Assembly (NCBI RefSeq): GCF_910592395.1
Contig: NC_088313.1
Location: 7,258,501-7,322,500 of the forward strand
DNA from: Lineus longissimus
Taxonomy: Eukaryota; Nemertea; Pilidiophora; Heteronemertea; Lineidae
DNA length: 64,000 bases
Reading direction: 5' to 3'
Numbering within the stretch: the first letter of the stretch is position 1; each line of letters begins with the position of its first letter. The notes beneath the pieces are model-generated. The model was not told the origin of the DNA. It worked only from the letters and a program-made list of their open reading frames with translations, and did not search any database. Below are positions 1 through 10,236 of this stretch, piece by piece. A program made the position numbers and the translations under genes.

Positions 1-306
1 AAATACTACTCCACAAGACCACTCAACTTTTACAGGAAATATCTATTCCTGCAAGCTAATTTGGTTGACAAAGCTAAGACCCTCTACAACAATAAACCAT
101 CTAACATTTTCTGCATCATACCTGTAGAAGATGGTGACCAAATAAAAATGCAGCGATACGAACCGAATTGTAAGAAAACGATAAATAAGTGTACTAATCA
201 CATAAAATTCGAAATCACTGATGAGAATGGTAAGCTAGTTAATTTCAGAGGAACAGAGGTTTCTTTAGAGTTAAGAATCGAGCTTTGCTCTCAAGACGAA
301 GTCTGA
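1..306 (+). CDS. Penton-like minor capsid protein, C-terminal fragment
   Basis: The reading frame is open from base 1 to the stop at 304–306 and corresponds to the last 101 residues of the 316-aa protein at 36938–37888. Visible is the jelly-roll-end signature FEITDENGKLVNF, resembling the C-terminal strand pair of the penton protein at 46442. The last nine residues (IELCSQDEV) and stop are encoded by a double-hairpin repeat (279–305). The start lies outside the window. Confidence 0.8.
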   Translation, partial: KYYSTRPLNFYRKYLFLQANLVDKAKTLYNNKPSNIFCIIPVEDGDQIKMQRYEPNCKKTINKCTNHIKFEITDENGKLVNFRGTEVSLELRIELCSQDEV

Positions 307-495
307 CTGAGACAAGGTCCAGAGAACAAAGCTTGACTCGAGCAGAGCTCTCAAGACGAAGTCGGACCACCTGATTAGATCATTCCATTAAAGGAATAGT
401 ACATTTCTTCTCTTTAACTACAGGTTTAACAAGAGGGTTAATTGATCCCTTCATGACTGCTTCATTCGGACTACGTCCAGAGAACAAAGTTTGAT
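279..495. repeat. Double-hairpin repeats, copy 1 cluster at convergent gene ends
   Basis: Units at 279–305 (stem 2 is AGAC/GTCT), 311–337 (reverse, degenerate), 339–365 and 468–495 (reverse, degenerate) lie at and between the 3' ends of the penton-like and 158-aa genes. Confidence 0.8.
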
Positions 496-856
496 TCAAG
501 CCTGATCGCTGCTCTTTACTTACTTTTTTAGGAAGTTTCTTAAACATAATGAATGTTGCTAAAATAACGGCACCTAAACCTAGTACATAGACATAAGTAT
601 TACTACTAGATTCACGCAGTGATACATCAGTATTTTGAGATTGTGGTTCTTCTTCCTCTACTTCTTCTTCCTCCTTTTCCACAACTCTGTTTTTTGGTGA
701 GGAGTCCTGTACTTTAAATGTCGTCTTATCCTTTTTTATCCTCTTAAATTCCTTAGATCTTCTACCCAGTTCTCTAGACCATGCTAATTGTTTCTCTGAT
801 CGAGGTTTCTTAGACACTGAAACTTTAGTAGTATCAGTTACAGTTTCAAGTTCCAT
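380..856 (-). CDS. Basic/acidic single-pass membrane protein (copy 1)
   Basis: This 158-aa protein is the homologue of the 178-aa protein at 36328–36864. The order is a basic N-terminal region (KKPRSEKQLAWSREL), a Glu-rich stretch, one hydrophobic segment (YVYVLGLGAVILATFIMF) and a basic tail. It lacks the two 10-residue insertions (RAMLSGQSPT and NRAMLSGQSP) found in copy 2, so it gives the empty sites for two double-hairpin insertions. It keeps an older degenerate unit (468–495). Function is unknown. Confidence 0.75.
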   Translation of the reverse strand: MELETVTDTTKVSVSKKPRSEKQLAWSRELGRRSKEFKRIKKDKTTFKVQDSSPKNRVVEKEEEEVEEEEPQSQNTDVSLRESSSNTYVYVLGLGAVILATFIMFKKLPKKVSKEQRSGLNQTLFSGRSPNEAVMKGSINPLVKPVVKEKKCTIPLME

Positions 857-905
857 TTATCTTGGCCGAATTTAATTCGAACTATGTTCTCATAACCAGG
901 TTAAT

Positions 906-1757
906 TTAGTCTTCTTTATCATCACTACCTGTGATATCTAGACTTTCATCTATTGATTTGTCACATTCAGAGACAGTCATATTTGGTGTATTCATATTTG
1001 ATGCAGTCATACTCGATGTATTCATAGATGATTCCTCATGACAATGACCTAAAGTAATAAGTGTTGTTGAGGCAAGTGCAGTTAATGGTCCCATTCTCAA
1101 ACTCAACCATCCAAGCCATTTATCCAACTCGTTAGTTATCAAATAATCATTTCTAAGATCATGGTAAAGATTATCTTCATCATCTATTGGTAATAACCAC
1201 CTTGATAATTTAGTGTAAGCTTTAATTACTGTCTTACCCAAAGAATCATTAAGTCTGGCAGCCATCTTTGTTTCATACATTCTATGGTGTTTAAAGATTT
1301 CTTTTTCAGTCATATTATCTAAGTCATTAAAAGTTATTTGTTTATTAAGGAAATCCTTGCTTTTACCAGTTGCAACTAGAATCTCTAAGTCTTGTTTGGC
1401 TTTAAGGCCACTATCAGTCAAATAGTTCAAATTTTGTTGATTGCTAGTCGGACTTTGTCCTGAGAGCGTAGCTCGAGTTGAGCCTAGTTGGCAACTAGAA
1501 TTTACTATTCCTTGACTGGGATTAACTATTCCTTGACTAGGATTAACAAAATTTGAACTATTCAACTGCTTGTTTGAAACTTGTTGATTTGTAGAGCAGT
1601 TCTGTTGAAAGTTAGTTCTGTTTTGTTGGTAACTACCAGTATTCTGTTGGTTAGAAGCCCCAACTCGAGCTAAGCTCTCAGGACTCATAACACCAATCTG
1701 TTTCATCTGTTGTTCAATCACTGCAGATGTCTGACTATTCATTTGCTGATTATTCAT
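906..1757 (-). CDS. Q/N-rich protein of unknown function (copy 1)
   Basis: This 283-aa protein is nearly identical to the one at 35427–36278 (two differences seen). The N-terminal third is Gln/Asn-rich with a tandem VNPSQGI repeat, followed by a helical domain (about residues 115–235) and a Met/Thr/Asn-rich tail. Two double-hairpin units lie within it, encoding STRATLSGQSPT and ESLARVG. The start codon is in a TTTTAAATG context. Function unknown. Confidence 0.7.
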   Translation of the reverse strand: MNNQQMNSQTSAVIEQQMKQIGVMSPESLARVGASNQQNTGSYQQNRTNFQQNCSTNQQVSNKQLNSSNFVNPSQGIVNPSQGIVNSSCQLGSTRATLSGQSPTSNQQNLNYLTDSGLKAKQDLEILVATGKSKDFLNKQITFNDLDNMTEKEIFKHHRMYETKMAARLNDSLGKTVIKAYTKLSRWLLPIDDEDNLYHDLRNDYLITNELDKWLGWLSLRMGPLTALASTTLITLGHCHEESSMNTSSMTASNMNTPNMTVSECDKSIDESLDITGSDDKED

Positions 1758-1887
1758 TTAAAATTATGGAAAAATGACTGTTAAGTGCAAAATGCTGTTT
1801 TCACAACTTTATTGCATCTTAACACTAGCTCGAGCTGTGCTCTCAGGACGAAGTCCGGCTCGAGCTGTGCTCTCAGGACGAAGTCTG
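1449..1887. repeat. Double-hairpin repeats in the 283-aa and 420-aa genes, copy 1
   Basis: Full unit at 1449–1475, half unit (first hairpin only) at 1665–1684, and a tandem pair with exact 30-bp period at 1830 and 1860. Confidence 0.85.
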
Positions 1888-3071
1888 GCTGGTGTAAACT
1901 TAATATTACTGATGCAGTTAATGTCTCGACCTGCACTGGCACTCAGTAAAACGTCAAACTGCTTGTCAATATCCTGGTCATATTCCTTCTCAACCTTGTA
2001 ATTCTGGAAGAAAATACTTTGAGTGAAATCATACCATAATATCTCCAAATCATTTACTCGCTCCTTGTTGGTTAAAAAAGGTGTAAATATTACATAATCA
2101 ATTTTCAGCGTTTTAAAGGCTTGGTGTAAAAATACCTTGTAGTTAATGGTGACCTTGACACCACAGTAATGCAGAAATCTAAGGAAAGCATAGTACACTA
2201 GTCTAAGGTCAGTGATATTCTCATCGGTTAATTGCGGTTTACCAATTGCCCTGTTAATAAATTCAACGGCAAGAAACCAATCATATTCCCCACAGTGAAA
2301 TTTAAAAAGCATGGCTTCACCATGTAACCCTTGGTTACAAAACTTAGAGGGGAGAGTGTTAATACCCATTTTTAGGGCTGACTGAAGAGTACTTTCATAT
2401 CTCTGCTTACTAAGACATTTTCTGTGACTTGAAAAGTAGCAATGTAAATACCCTTCCACAAAGTCCTTTAAATACTTAACTGCCGATTCGGACAGCCGAC
2501 TCCATCCAAGTTTCCTTAGAATACTGTCAAAGTAACGTGTCTTGTTGTCAATATTGATCTCAAGAGTTTTAAAATCATCGTCGTAAGTAGTCGAATTGCA
2601 ATTGGTGCAGAATTGATACTTCACAGTTTTAGCTGCGTACCTTGCTGAATTCAAGTTTTTTTGATACTCAAAAAGTGTCCACCTTTTACAATTACGGCAG
2701 AATTGAGCATTAGTGTTGGTACTGACGTCATATTCTTTCATTCTTGGCAGGACTACTTTGATTGTCTCAGTCGAGCAGAGCTCTCGGGACTTTGTCCAAG
2801 TCAGACTTCGTCTTGAGAGCATAGCTCGAGTAGGCTTATCAAATTTCCCACTGTCATAATTCTTGCTGACATTTTCTTCACTAAAATTTCTAGTCGGACG
2901 CAGTCCTGAGAGCATAGCTCGATCCATAACCCTAGGACGAATGTATCCTTTAAGATTCTCATTGTTCCACTCGAGCTCTGCTCTCAGGACGAAGTCCGAC
3001 TCGAGCTCTGCTCTCAGGACGAAGTCCGGCTCACTAGAATAATAGTCTTTTAATGAGATGTATTTATTCAT
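1809..3071 (-). CDS. Zinc-ribbon protein, possible late transcription factor (copy 1)
   Basis: This 420-aa homologue of 34113–35375 has two CxxC pairs (CRNC and CTNC) about 35 residues apart forming a probable zinc ribbon, followed by a helical region. Compared with copy 2 it has two rather than one DFVLRAELE units near the N-terminus (2971–3027) and two rather than three LRPESTARA units at the C-terminus (1830–1886), each 30 bp. The length is the same because the changes cancel. See the copy 2 entry for the functional argument. Confidence 0.75.
   Translation of the reverse strand: MNKYISLKDYYSSEPDFVLRAELESDFVLRAELEWNNENLKGYIRPRVMDRAMLSGLRPTRNFSEENVSKNYDSGKFDKPTRAMLSRRSLTWTKSRELCSTETIKVVLPRMKEYDVSTNTNAQFCRNCKRWTLFEYQKNLNSARYAAKTVKYQFCTNCNSTTYDDDFKTLEINIDNKTRYFDSILRKLGWSRLSESAVKYLKDFVEGYLHCYFSSHRKCLSKQRYESTLQSALKMGINTLPSKFCNQGLHGEAMLFKFHCGEYDWFLAVEFINRAIGKPQLTDENITDLRLVYYAFLRFLHYCGVKVTINYKVFLHQAFKTLKIDYVIFTPFLTNKERVNDLEILWYDFTQSIFFQNYKVEKEYDQDIDKQFDVLLSASAGRDINCISNIKFTPARLRPESTARAGLRPESTARASVKMQ
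2771..3027. repeat. Double-hairpin repeats in the zinc-ribbon gene, copy 1
   Basis: Units at 2771–2797, 2803–2829 (reverse; stem AGAC/GTCT), 2896–2922 (reverse), and a tandem pair at 2971–2997 and 3001–3027. All lie within the open reading frame. Confidence 0.9.
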
Positions 3072-4130
3072 ATTTACATAATAATTATTTTTTAAACATT
3101 GTTTTGATAGAAGGTAACCTAAGACCTTTTACGTGATTTTACTGTTTTACGTGATTTTAAGGCTTTAACACCCCCAATTAAACCATAAATTATGGAGCTC
3201 ACAATAGCAATAACTGCTATGATCAGATGTTCAGCTAGAAAGCCAACAACTGCACCAATTGTTTTCAGGAGAAATGATACGATAGAACCGATGATTCCCG
3301 GTAAAGCCGCAGCTGATTTCTTGGCTAGTTCTTTTAGCCATTCAGCAAACTTCTTGAGACCTTCTTTTACTTTATCTGGTATTGATGGTTTTGGTCCTGG
3401 TTCTGGTGTAGGTCCAGGAGTTGGTTCTGGTTCTGGAGTTGGGTCTGGTCCTGGAGTTGGTTTTACAGATTTAGTGGCACCACTTAAAGCACTACTGATA
3501 CTAAGACCTAGAGTTGTAAATGTCATTACAACAGCTGTTATTATGGCGCTAATGGTTACACCATACGTCTTAAAAAGTAACTTTATTCTGTCCTTCAGAG
3601 GAATAGTTGAATCTGGTTTCTTTAGAACATCAACAATTAAACGTTTAATTCTTCTAGTTTGTGACTCCCTGTCATTGTCTAACCTCCATACCTTTGACTG
3701 TTCCTCATACAATTTGTCATTTAGTTCATCTATTTGCTTTTTCAACTCTCCTTTATCTTCAGTATCTTCTTCTACAGACTTTACATAGTCTCTTGTTAAA
3801 TTATTAAGTTCTTCTTCTAGGCTTTCTATTTGCATGTCCTTATCCCTCTTTACTGCAGCTAGATCATCACCAGCCTGTTTTAACCATCTAAGTTCTCTCA
3901 AGGCAGATTCAGTAAAACCCAGTGTTTTAAGTTCATCATCATTAGAACCTATCAGTTTATCTATTGGTTTGTTTGAACTGTATACCTCATTAATTACTGC
4001 CTGTGTTTCAGGGGTTACTAATGTAGGTTCCCTTACTGGTGGGTCAGGTGCAATCATACCTCTAATCATGTTAGCAAATCTAGTACCAAACTTAGTCTTT
4101 AATGTGCCTTCAGAAAGGAATTTACCCAAC

Positions 4131-5219
4131 ACCAGAAAAACCCGACCAACGCCGTCCGATAGAGGCCGCCAGTGTAATCAGTCACGTGCCGCCATTGACG
4201 AATCAGCTCGCAGCAATCAATCACAATGGCAGCCTCAACGAGATGCGGTATCCGTTTGAATTACGCTTTGTTATCTGATATAAAATTGCCGAATTACAAG
4301 AGAGAAAAACGAGTAGTCCATAATAACACCAGTCAAGAGTTTTATGATATCTCAAACCTGGATGCCAACAAGACCAACCTCCACCCCACCCCACCCCCAC
4401 CCCACCCCCACCCCAGCCCCACCCCCAAGGTAGGAGAGGCCAAGACCACAGTAAACCCCCCACAAAATGCCCAACTTTTTTACATTAGACAATTAGATAT
4501 AGGAAAGCTACCATCAGTAATAAACTTTGGGTGCAGGGAAACTGGACTCATGCAGTCATGATTAGCATGATCATCAAGTGAAAAATGAATTTTCAAACTT
4601 CATTTAAAATCTAGAGTGAAAAATTTAAATCTCAGTAGTATCAGAATGATGGTGTTTCACATTAGCATGAAACAAGCACGATTTAAAACTAGGTATATTG
4701 CATAGATCAACCCCCCAAGCTCCCTAGTGACCCCCTCGCAATGACCAATTCAATTTTTTGCTGTCACATCATTAAAACCTCCAATTTCGGCATGCAAGTG
4801 GACAAAGAAAAAAATGTTCCAAAACACCAGAAGCAGTGTTATTATGACTCTAGATGGTATTGCCCTCTCGCGGATCTATCGGCAACTAAAATATTATCTC
4901 TAGAAATGCCAGTTTTTGAGCCGTAAAAACGCCTCAAAGGCTTATTTTCCTGATTTTCCCTGTTTGAACTTCATCAATGCATGCAAAGCGGCGGTACAAA
5001 GGTGGACAAAGGATTTTTTTGACGAAATTCACTGAAATTTTGCACAGTATTAGCTAGACATTAGAGGAAACCAATGGGCTATCGGCAAAGTGCGTAATGC
5101 TCCCACCGCCTGATTAACTCAGCTTTTGGAGATTGCCCTAAGCTAAGCGCACTACTGCGTTGATCGGCCGAGATGGTAATTAGTGCGCATGCGCAAGTTC
5201 GAGGTCGGGGATTTCTGGT
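4131..5219. mobile_element. Non-autonomous TIR element inside Polinton copy 1
   Basis: This 1,089-bp insertion is absent from copy 2. The ends form an inverted repeat: ACCAGAAAAACCCGACC at 4131 and, on the other strand from 5219, ACCAGAAATCCCCGACC. No convincing coding region is visible. It contains a CCCCAC-type simple repeat (4381–4431). No clear target duplication could be seen; the host gene is too diverged at this point to define the empty site exactly. Superfamily unknown. Confidence 0.65.
4381..4431. repeat. C-rich simple repeat
   Basis: A short tract built from CCCCAC/CCACCC units. Confidence 0.9.
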
Positions 5220-5843
5220 ATTGCATCTGATTTAATTAAAGGAATGATAAAGGCATTCCCTCCATTAGGATTAGGAATTTCATTCATATTGTTCTTTTGT
5301 TGTTCTGTAAAGTTTGCTAATTCTCCTTTTGTAGGCAAGAAGTAAGGTTCCTCGTTGTGCAAATAAATACGTGTTGCTAGTTTACTTAGTTTGTTAGTGT
5401 CATATTTCCATTTACCACTTTTTTTCAATGCTGTATCAAGTTTATCCTCTTTATCATCTAGAAATGACTCCTTTTCCATCAATTCAGGGACAATACCTCT
5501 TTGCCTTTCTGGTATACTTAATGAAGTTTCATCAGTAAGATTTTCACCTCCTGTGTTGTATGTTGTGCCTGGCCTTTCTGGAGTTTTAGTGAATGAAGTT
5601 TCATCAGTAAGATTTTCACCTCCTGTGTTGTATTTTGTGTCATCATCTCGAGGCTTTTTATTAAAACCAAAGATATCAGCATATCTTGCGCGATCATCTT
5701 TAAACTTTTTATTAATATCAAAGATATCAACATAATCCTCAGGTTTGTAATCAGATTCGTAATCAGGATCGTAATCAGGATCGTAATGTGGATAGTAATC
5801 ACTCATTTCATAATTTTCACCTCCTTCAGCCATAATTACTTAT

Positions 5844-7235
5844 TTATCTAACCATAAAAACAATCAATGTACCAACAACTGAGTAAAGCATGAATTTAAT
5901 TGTTTCATGAGTATCATCCTCCTTCTCAACTTTGGTGTCAAGTTTAGTAGTAATAGGAATATTCTTTGAGGTTTCAGTTGTTTTTGGTGTATCAACATTA
6001 CTCTTTGGTTTATGACTGGTCTCGAGCTTTGCTCTCGGGACTTTGTCCGTCATTGATGTACCAACGCTACTCTTAACTCTTATTTTCTTAGAACTATTTC
6101 CTTCCATCAGTGGTGGTGGTAAGGTCTTTTTGTGGTTAATGTCATTCTTACCGGGTTTAGCATTTTTTGGTGCTATTAAAATGTTATTATTGTAGTTATC
6201 CAGCTTACCAATAACGAGTACCATATTTGATCCTATGACATACAATCCTGGTGCTATTACATAATCTAGTCTTGTATGAGTGTCACTCACTGCTTTTTGA
6301 TATCTTTGAATTGAAGTGGGAATATCAGGATGTTGATTAATCGAATCCTTTAATAGTTTGTTAAATTCCTTCTGAGCATCCAATTCTGTACCCGGTACTC
6401 CAATTATTGGTGTTCTGGTCAACGCCTGAGCACCCAGAATACAGTAAACATATGTTCTTATTGTATCATTTAACCTCTCTATTCCAGGATTAGAGAAACC
6501 ATTTGATTTAAATATCATGAATTGTTGATAGGTTTGACATTCATTTTGTGTAATTACATCAAATACATTCTTGTGTCTCCTGACATGATCCTTGATGAAA
6601 ATATCTGGATATTTGAAATTAGCCATTCCAGCATCCCAGTCTTTACTGAACATCGGTGGCATTCTATTTTCATGAACTTGCATGAGGAAGAAATTGATTT
6701 TAGAATCATTGATGTAATATCCGGGATCAGTTATGTTCGGGTTGTAATCCGGTACATTCCATGACCTCCAACCACCGTTATTTTCAAACACCGAGAAATC
6801 GTACTCGTCTTTTAAACCAAATTCACTCAATAACCCTCCTAGTTTCCTATGGTTAATGTTATTGTTTGTCTCATTAAAATCACTTTCACCTGGAATTGGT
6901 ATCTCTAGATTCTTCATGATCTTCAATATTTGATAGTAAACATGAAACCTGTAAATTGACCTTAACAATGGGTCACTGTGATTCAAGTGATCGTCTATTG
7001 AAATACCACAACCTGTTGTAGCAAACCAAACAGCCATGTTAAATTGGTTCTGGTAAAACGATAATGGATTCTTTTCCAGTAGCAGACAGTCTTTCTTATT
7101 TTTCAGGCTCAAAAACCTAGGTGTTATCTTAGTTTCTTGTAGGCGGAAGAAGTTATTAGTATTAACAGTTACTTCTAAATTAAAGAAGTCATAGGTGAAT
7201 TTACTTTTATGTTGATTTGCTATTGGATAATACAT
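5844..7235 (-). CDS. Conserved Polinton protein with C-terminal membrane anchor (copy 1)
   Basis: This 463-aa protein is almost identical to 31032–32423 (seven differences seen). The ATG is in TTAAATG, 135 bp inside the terminal palindrome. One double-hairpin unit (6022–6048) lies in the linker near residue 400. See the copy 2 entry. Confidence 0.8.
   Translation of the reverse strand: MYYPIANQHKSKFTYDFFNLEVTVNTNNFFRLQETKITPRFLSLKNKKDCLLLEKNPLSFYQNQFNMAVWFATTGCGISIDDHLNHSDPLLRSIYRFHVYYQILKIMKNLEIPIPGESDFNETNNNINHRKLGGLLSEFGLKDEYDFSVFENNGGWRSWNVPDYNPNITDPGYYINDSKINFFLMQVHENRMPPMFSKDWDAGMANFKYPDIFIKDHVRRHKNVFDVITQNECQTYQQFMIFKSNGFSNPGIERLNDTIRTYVYCILGAQALTRTPIIGVPGTELDAQKEFNKLLKDSINQHPDIPTSIQRYQKAVSDTHTRLDYVIAPGLYVIGSNMVLVIGKLDNYNNNILIAPKNAKPGKNDINHKKTLPPPLMEGNSSKKIRVKSSVGTSMTDKVPRAKLETSHKPKSNVDTPKTTETSKNIPITTKLDTKVEKEDDTHETIKFMLYSVVGTLIVFMVR
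6022..6048. repeat. Double-hairpin repeat in the 463-aa gene, copy 1
   Basis: GAGC/GCTC stem with loop TTT and GGAC/GTCC stem with loop TTT, in frame in the linker before the membrane anchor. Confidence 0.85.
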
Positions 7236-7309
7236 TTAATTTACTTGAATTTTTTCCTTGAATTTTGGTTAATGAAGACAGTAAAAAGGCCATTTATTTT
7301 AATGGAATA

Positions 7310-7498
7310 ACCCATTGAACTCTAGTATTCCCTTACCATTTCACTGCAACGCTTCACTGAAGAATGATAGAATATATGTATTGTGGTGTCTGGTTCTTAG
7401 GGGTTTCTAAGCTAATTTGAGACAAAAAGGTCTGTAAGGGCTTTTGTTAAAATAGCTTAGAATTACCTAGATTCCTACCACCACAATACATATATTCT
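7310..7498. repeat. Terminal repeat of Polinton copy 1
   Basis: The outer 129 bp (7370–7498) are an imperfect palindrome bounded by 20-bp arms AGAATATATGTATTGTGGTG and its complement. The inner part matches the copy 2 terminal repeats but lacks one roughly 40-bp direct repeat unit (the second 'caacgcttca' block). Confidence 0.9.
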
Positions 7499-9064
7499 AG
7501 CGTGAATAGTGTGGACATACAGTGAGAGGTGAGAGACCCCTATTGACTACTTCTTGTAACTTTATCTTGGATATTATATTAGTATTGAACTTCTAGCCAT
7601 GGAATATGAAGAAATTGAAGTTGTAGGCATGGAATATGAAAAATTATTCAACGGTGAAAGACATTATTCCATGAGGCTTTGCCGTGATCGCAAAGGACGC
7701 GACGTGATTGGTTCACATGCTAATGAGGTATGATAATGATAATTACCTCTATAATGCTACTTGGATAGCGACTGTGTCGTTGACTGCAACAGTGGTCTAT
7801 GTCAATGTGTACCTGTAATGTCAATGAAGTATGATGAGGTGATGACGATAGTGCAATTATTAAATATTGGCAAGAGATCATACTGCAACATAGGTCTTGT
7901 TTTTGACAGATGACTGTGCGACATTCCCATTGGGTCTTGTTAGAGTCAGCGCTGCATGTATTCCTTGTACAAGCTTGAATAGTTGTGACGGACTTTGAGG
8001 GGTGAGAGACCCCTATCGGCTACTTCGTCTAACTTTATCTTGCCTACCTAGCTGCTAGCAATAGTGCCCCTTTATCAAGACTGAAACCCACTGTGTGGGG
8101 CTAAGAAATTACCTTTATAATCCTAGTTGGATAACCACTGTGTAGATGATTTGAAGAGTGCTCTGTGGATGTGTGCCTGTAATGTCAATGAAAGTATGAT
8201 GAGGTGATGACGATAGTGGAATGACGAAATATTGGAAAGGGATCTATTCCTAGAAGAACATATGTCCTGTTTTGACTAGGTGGCGCATTTTAGAATCAGC
8301 AGTGAGCACTGTGTGTAACATGGTGGAGGCAGCGGAGATAATAACTGTGTCGAAAGTATTGTTATAGGGCCTTCCCTAGGCCCATGGGGTTAAATTTACA
8401 ATCCACGATTGAAAAGACGTAGTTTGATCGCATTCAACTATAAATCCATTGAACAGTTGTGTTCCTTTAGTCAACCGATGACCTTTTGTTGGGCCATGAT
8501 CGGGGATTGTAAACTGTAAATGTATTATGGACTGGGAGACGGGGGAAACACAAGTGAAATAGACCAAAACAAGTGATTTTGGGGCTTTGGTTTAGACGCA
8601 TGCCCCACATGCGCCATGCGGGATTATACGGTTCATGTGAACTTGTTGACATCTACATGATCTAGTGCTGTTATTGGTCATGGTACATGGTAGGCCTAAT
8701 CATCATGGCTATATGTTTCAGGAAAAGCTCGGAGTAAAATGAACTGCCGATGAATAATGATGTTGTTCATGTTTACCATGTTTACTAGTACATAGCCATA
8801 GGGTATGCACTGGCCAGTGCACTTTCTGCACGTCGTCATGGTCATGTACGTGATACCGTAACCTTGCATATTTTGTTTTTTGAATGCGCATGCTTTTTGG
8901 GCAAAATCACTTGTACCAACACTAATGAATAATGTCTTCTTATCCCTATGACTCCATACACAGTGAGGGCATTGTCCCATTCCCATCAAATGGTAACTTA
9001 TTGTACCGTATTAGGGTGGAAGTTGGGGAGCAGATACCTACCGTTGCACGCCTGTCATAATCAG
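7499..9064. other. Host DNA with an imperfect tandem duplication
   Basis: No gene could be supported. Two diverged copies of a roughly 350–480-bp block lie head to tail: 'gagagacccctat...gactacttc' near 7528 and again near 8003, 'aattacct.tataat.ct' at 7741 and 8107, and 'aatgtcaatga..agtatgatgaggtgatgacgatagtg' near 7816 and 8178. Confidence 0.6.
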
Positions 9065-9575
9065 TAGTGATGAGCTTAGCGCGATATGGAACATTCTTCA
9101 GAAACTCAAGCGAGGGAAGTCTGCTCATTAGCATATCTCGCGCACTGCTCCTTCTTGTCAAACATCGTAGTGAAATCGTAACGGAAAACGTCTGGCTTTG
9201 CGCCAGACGTTGAGACTAATAAGTGAAGAACTAATAGGTAAAGAACTTCTACTTGCGCGAGTCTGCTCTGATAAAATTATCATTGCAGAGACTACGGTGA
9301 CGTACACATATATTTTTTACAATCAAAAATGCCCTCAAAAGACGACATGGAATGATTATTTTATTGATATTTCCTACTATATACCTTCCAATTATCACTT
9401 TATACAAATAGATCGGCGTTAGGTCGCATGCTTTTCTTTCCTGGTGACACTATAAAGCAAAATAGTTGCAACCCCGTAAATGCGCTATAAGTCCAATAAT
9501 AAGTGACGGTGACCCGTTATAAATGTTTCGCCAGCTTCGCTTTTTTGCCGCTACGCGGCGCGTTGGGCCCTTGCG
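9065..9575 (+). repeat. Left member of a long inverted repeat pair
   Basis: This is similar over about 500 bp (roughly 80–85% by eye) to the reverse complement of 25395–25915. Shared blocks include 'ctcattagcata', 'aaaatgc.ctcaaaagacga' and 'gacccgttataaatgtttcg'. It may be a terminal repeat of a large element or an independent copy of a repeat family. Confidence 0.7.
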
Positions 9576-9951
9576 TCAAGCTGTGTCAGTGTGTGTGAAC
9601 GCGCAAAAGCTTTTGATTGAAGTGACAGGGCTCGAGACGTCGCATTGTGACGTCATGACGTCAGCAGACCCATCCCGACGTCGGAGCCGTGACGCGATCA
9701 GGCTGTGTCGGGAGTGACGTCGCCCGTGACGCGCATGACGCGAAGGTAAAATCGCCGCGCGGGCAAGCTGAATCACGTAAGATAAAACCAATAAACGGCG
9801 TCATATCGGATGTTAGTTGGAAATTCAAAAATCGGGCTTCGTAAGGACATTTTTGGGACCCGTTAAATGCTACATGCAAAATCTGGGGTCGCTCAGCCAT
9901 TCGGTCTGGGAGATATGAGCGCACAAACAAACACACAAACTTTTCTCGAAT

Positions 9952-10227
9952 TTATAGTAAGGATTTCCAGAAATGAATTTGATCGACTTCTGCTGCCTCG
10001 TTTATTTCGTCATAAAATTGTTCTTCGAGTTTTTCATTCACACGCCTCATTTCAGCCCGAAATAGCCTTTCGCTGTCCTTATATTGCTTCCGTATCGTAT
10101 TGACGGGTGCACTGGGTCTTTCTGCCAATACCCAGGCATGCCGTGTTTTGCGCATTTTAATGTGTAAGTCTTTCAGACAATCGTTCCAATAAGGACGGAG
10201 TCTTTTGTTAAACCGACTTATAGGTAT
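9952..10227 (-). pseudogene. LINE-A ORF2, segment between endonuclease and reverse transcriptase
   Basis: Reading on the minus strand from the insertion boundary: CIPISRFNKRLRPYWNDCL, then MRKTRHAWVLAERPSAP and YKDSERLFRAEMRR, ending at FWKSLL. This is the usual basic linker after the LINE endonuclease. It joins in frame with the segment at 13608–14042 when the 10237–13598 element and one target copy are removed. The reverse transcriptase itself is not present to the left. Confidence 0.75.
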
Positions 10228-10236
10228 GCAAAGCTT

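Larger units (their letters stand above)
3119..5833 (-). pseudogene. Coiled-coil/membrane protein gene split by an insertion (copy 1)
   Basis: This is the homologue of the 543-aa gene at 32434–34065. The N-terminal part is at 5220–5833 and the C-terminal part (coiled coil, Pro-Gly repeat, hydrophobic segments) at 3119–4130. They are separated by a TIR-bearing insertion at 4131–5219 which breaks the reading frame, so the gene is disrupted here. The N-terminal region (DPDYDPDYESDY, two YNTGGENLTDETS units) is strongly different from copy 2 although MAEGGENYEM at the start and RGIVPELMEKE downstream are shared. Confidence 0.85.
1..7498 (-). mobile_element. Polinton/Maverick copy 1 (partial, inverted)
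   Basis: This is one end of a second Polinton, in inverted orientation to the complete copy at 30729–49200. It matches 30729–37200 gene for gene. Proteins are about 98–99% identical by eye outside one hypervariable segment: the 463-aa protein differs at 7 positions and the 283-aa protein at 2. The element ends in CT at 7498; its other end lies outside the window, so its target duplication cannot be checked. It differs from copy 2 by a 1.09-kb insertion (4131–5219), by fewer or more double-hairpin units at several sites, and by a shorter subterminal repeat (one roughly 40-bp unit missing near 7360). Confidence 0.95.

Noticed and set aside
1774-2001. ORF on the plus strand over the tandem repeats (also 35153–35410 minus)
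   Set aside because: It exists because the 30-bp repeat is open in the opposite strand; no other coding evidence.
3192-3788. Plus-strand ORFs opposite the Polinton coiled-coil gene (also 33378–33992 minus)
   Set aside because: They are antisense shadows of the Pro/Gly repeat and coiled-coil coding sequence and conserved only because that gene is.
4221-4561. ORFs across the C-rich simple repeat
   Set aside because: Low-complexity translation of a CCCCAC repeat.
9523-10103. Several short ORFs in the CpG-rich stretch
   Set aside because: They overlap in both strands, have no recognisable motifs and lie in repeat DNA.
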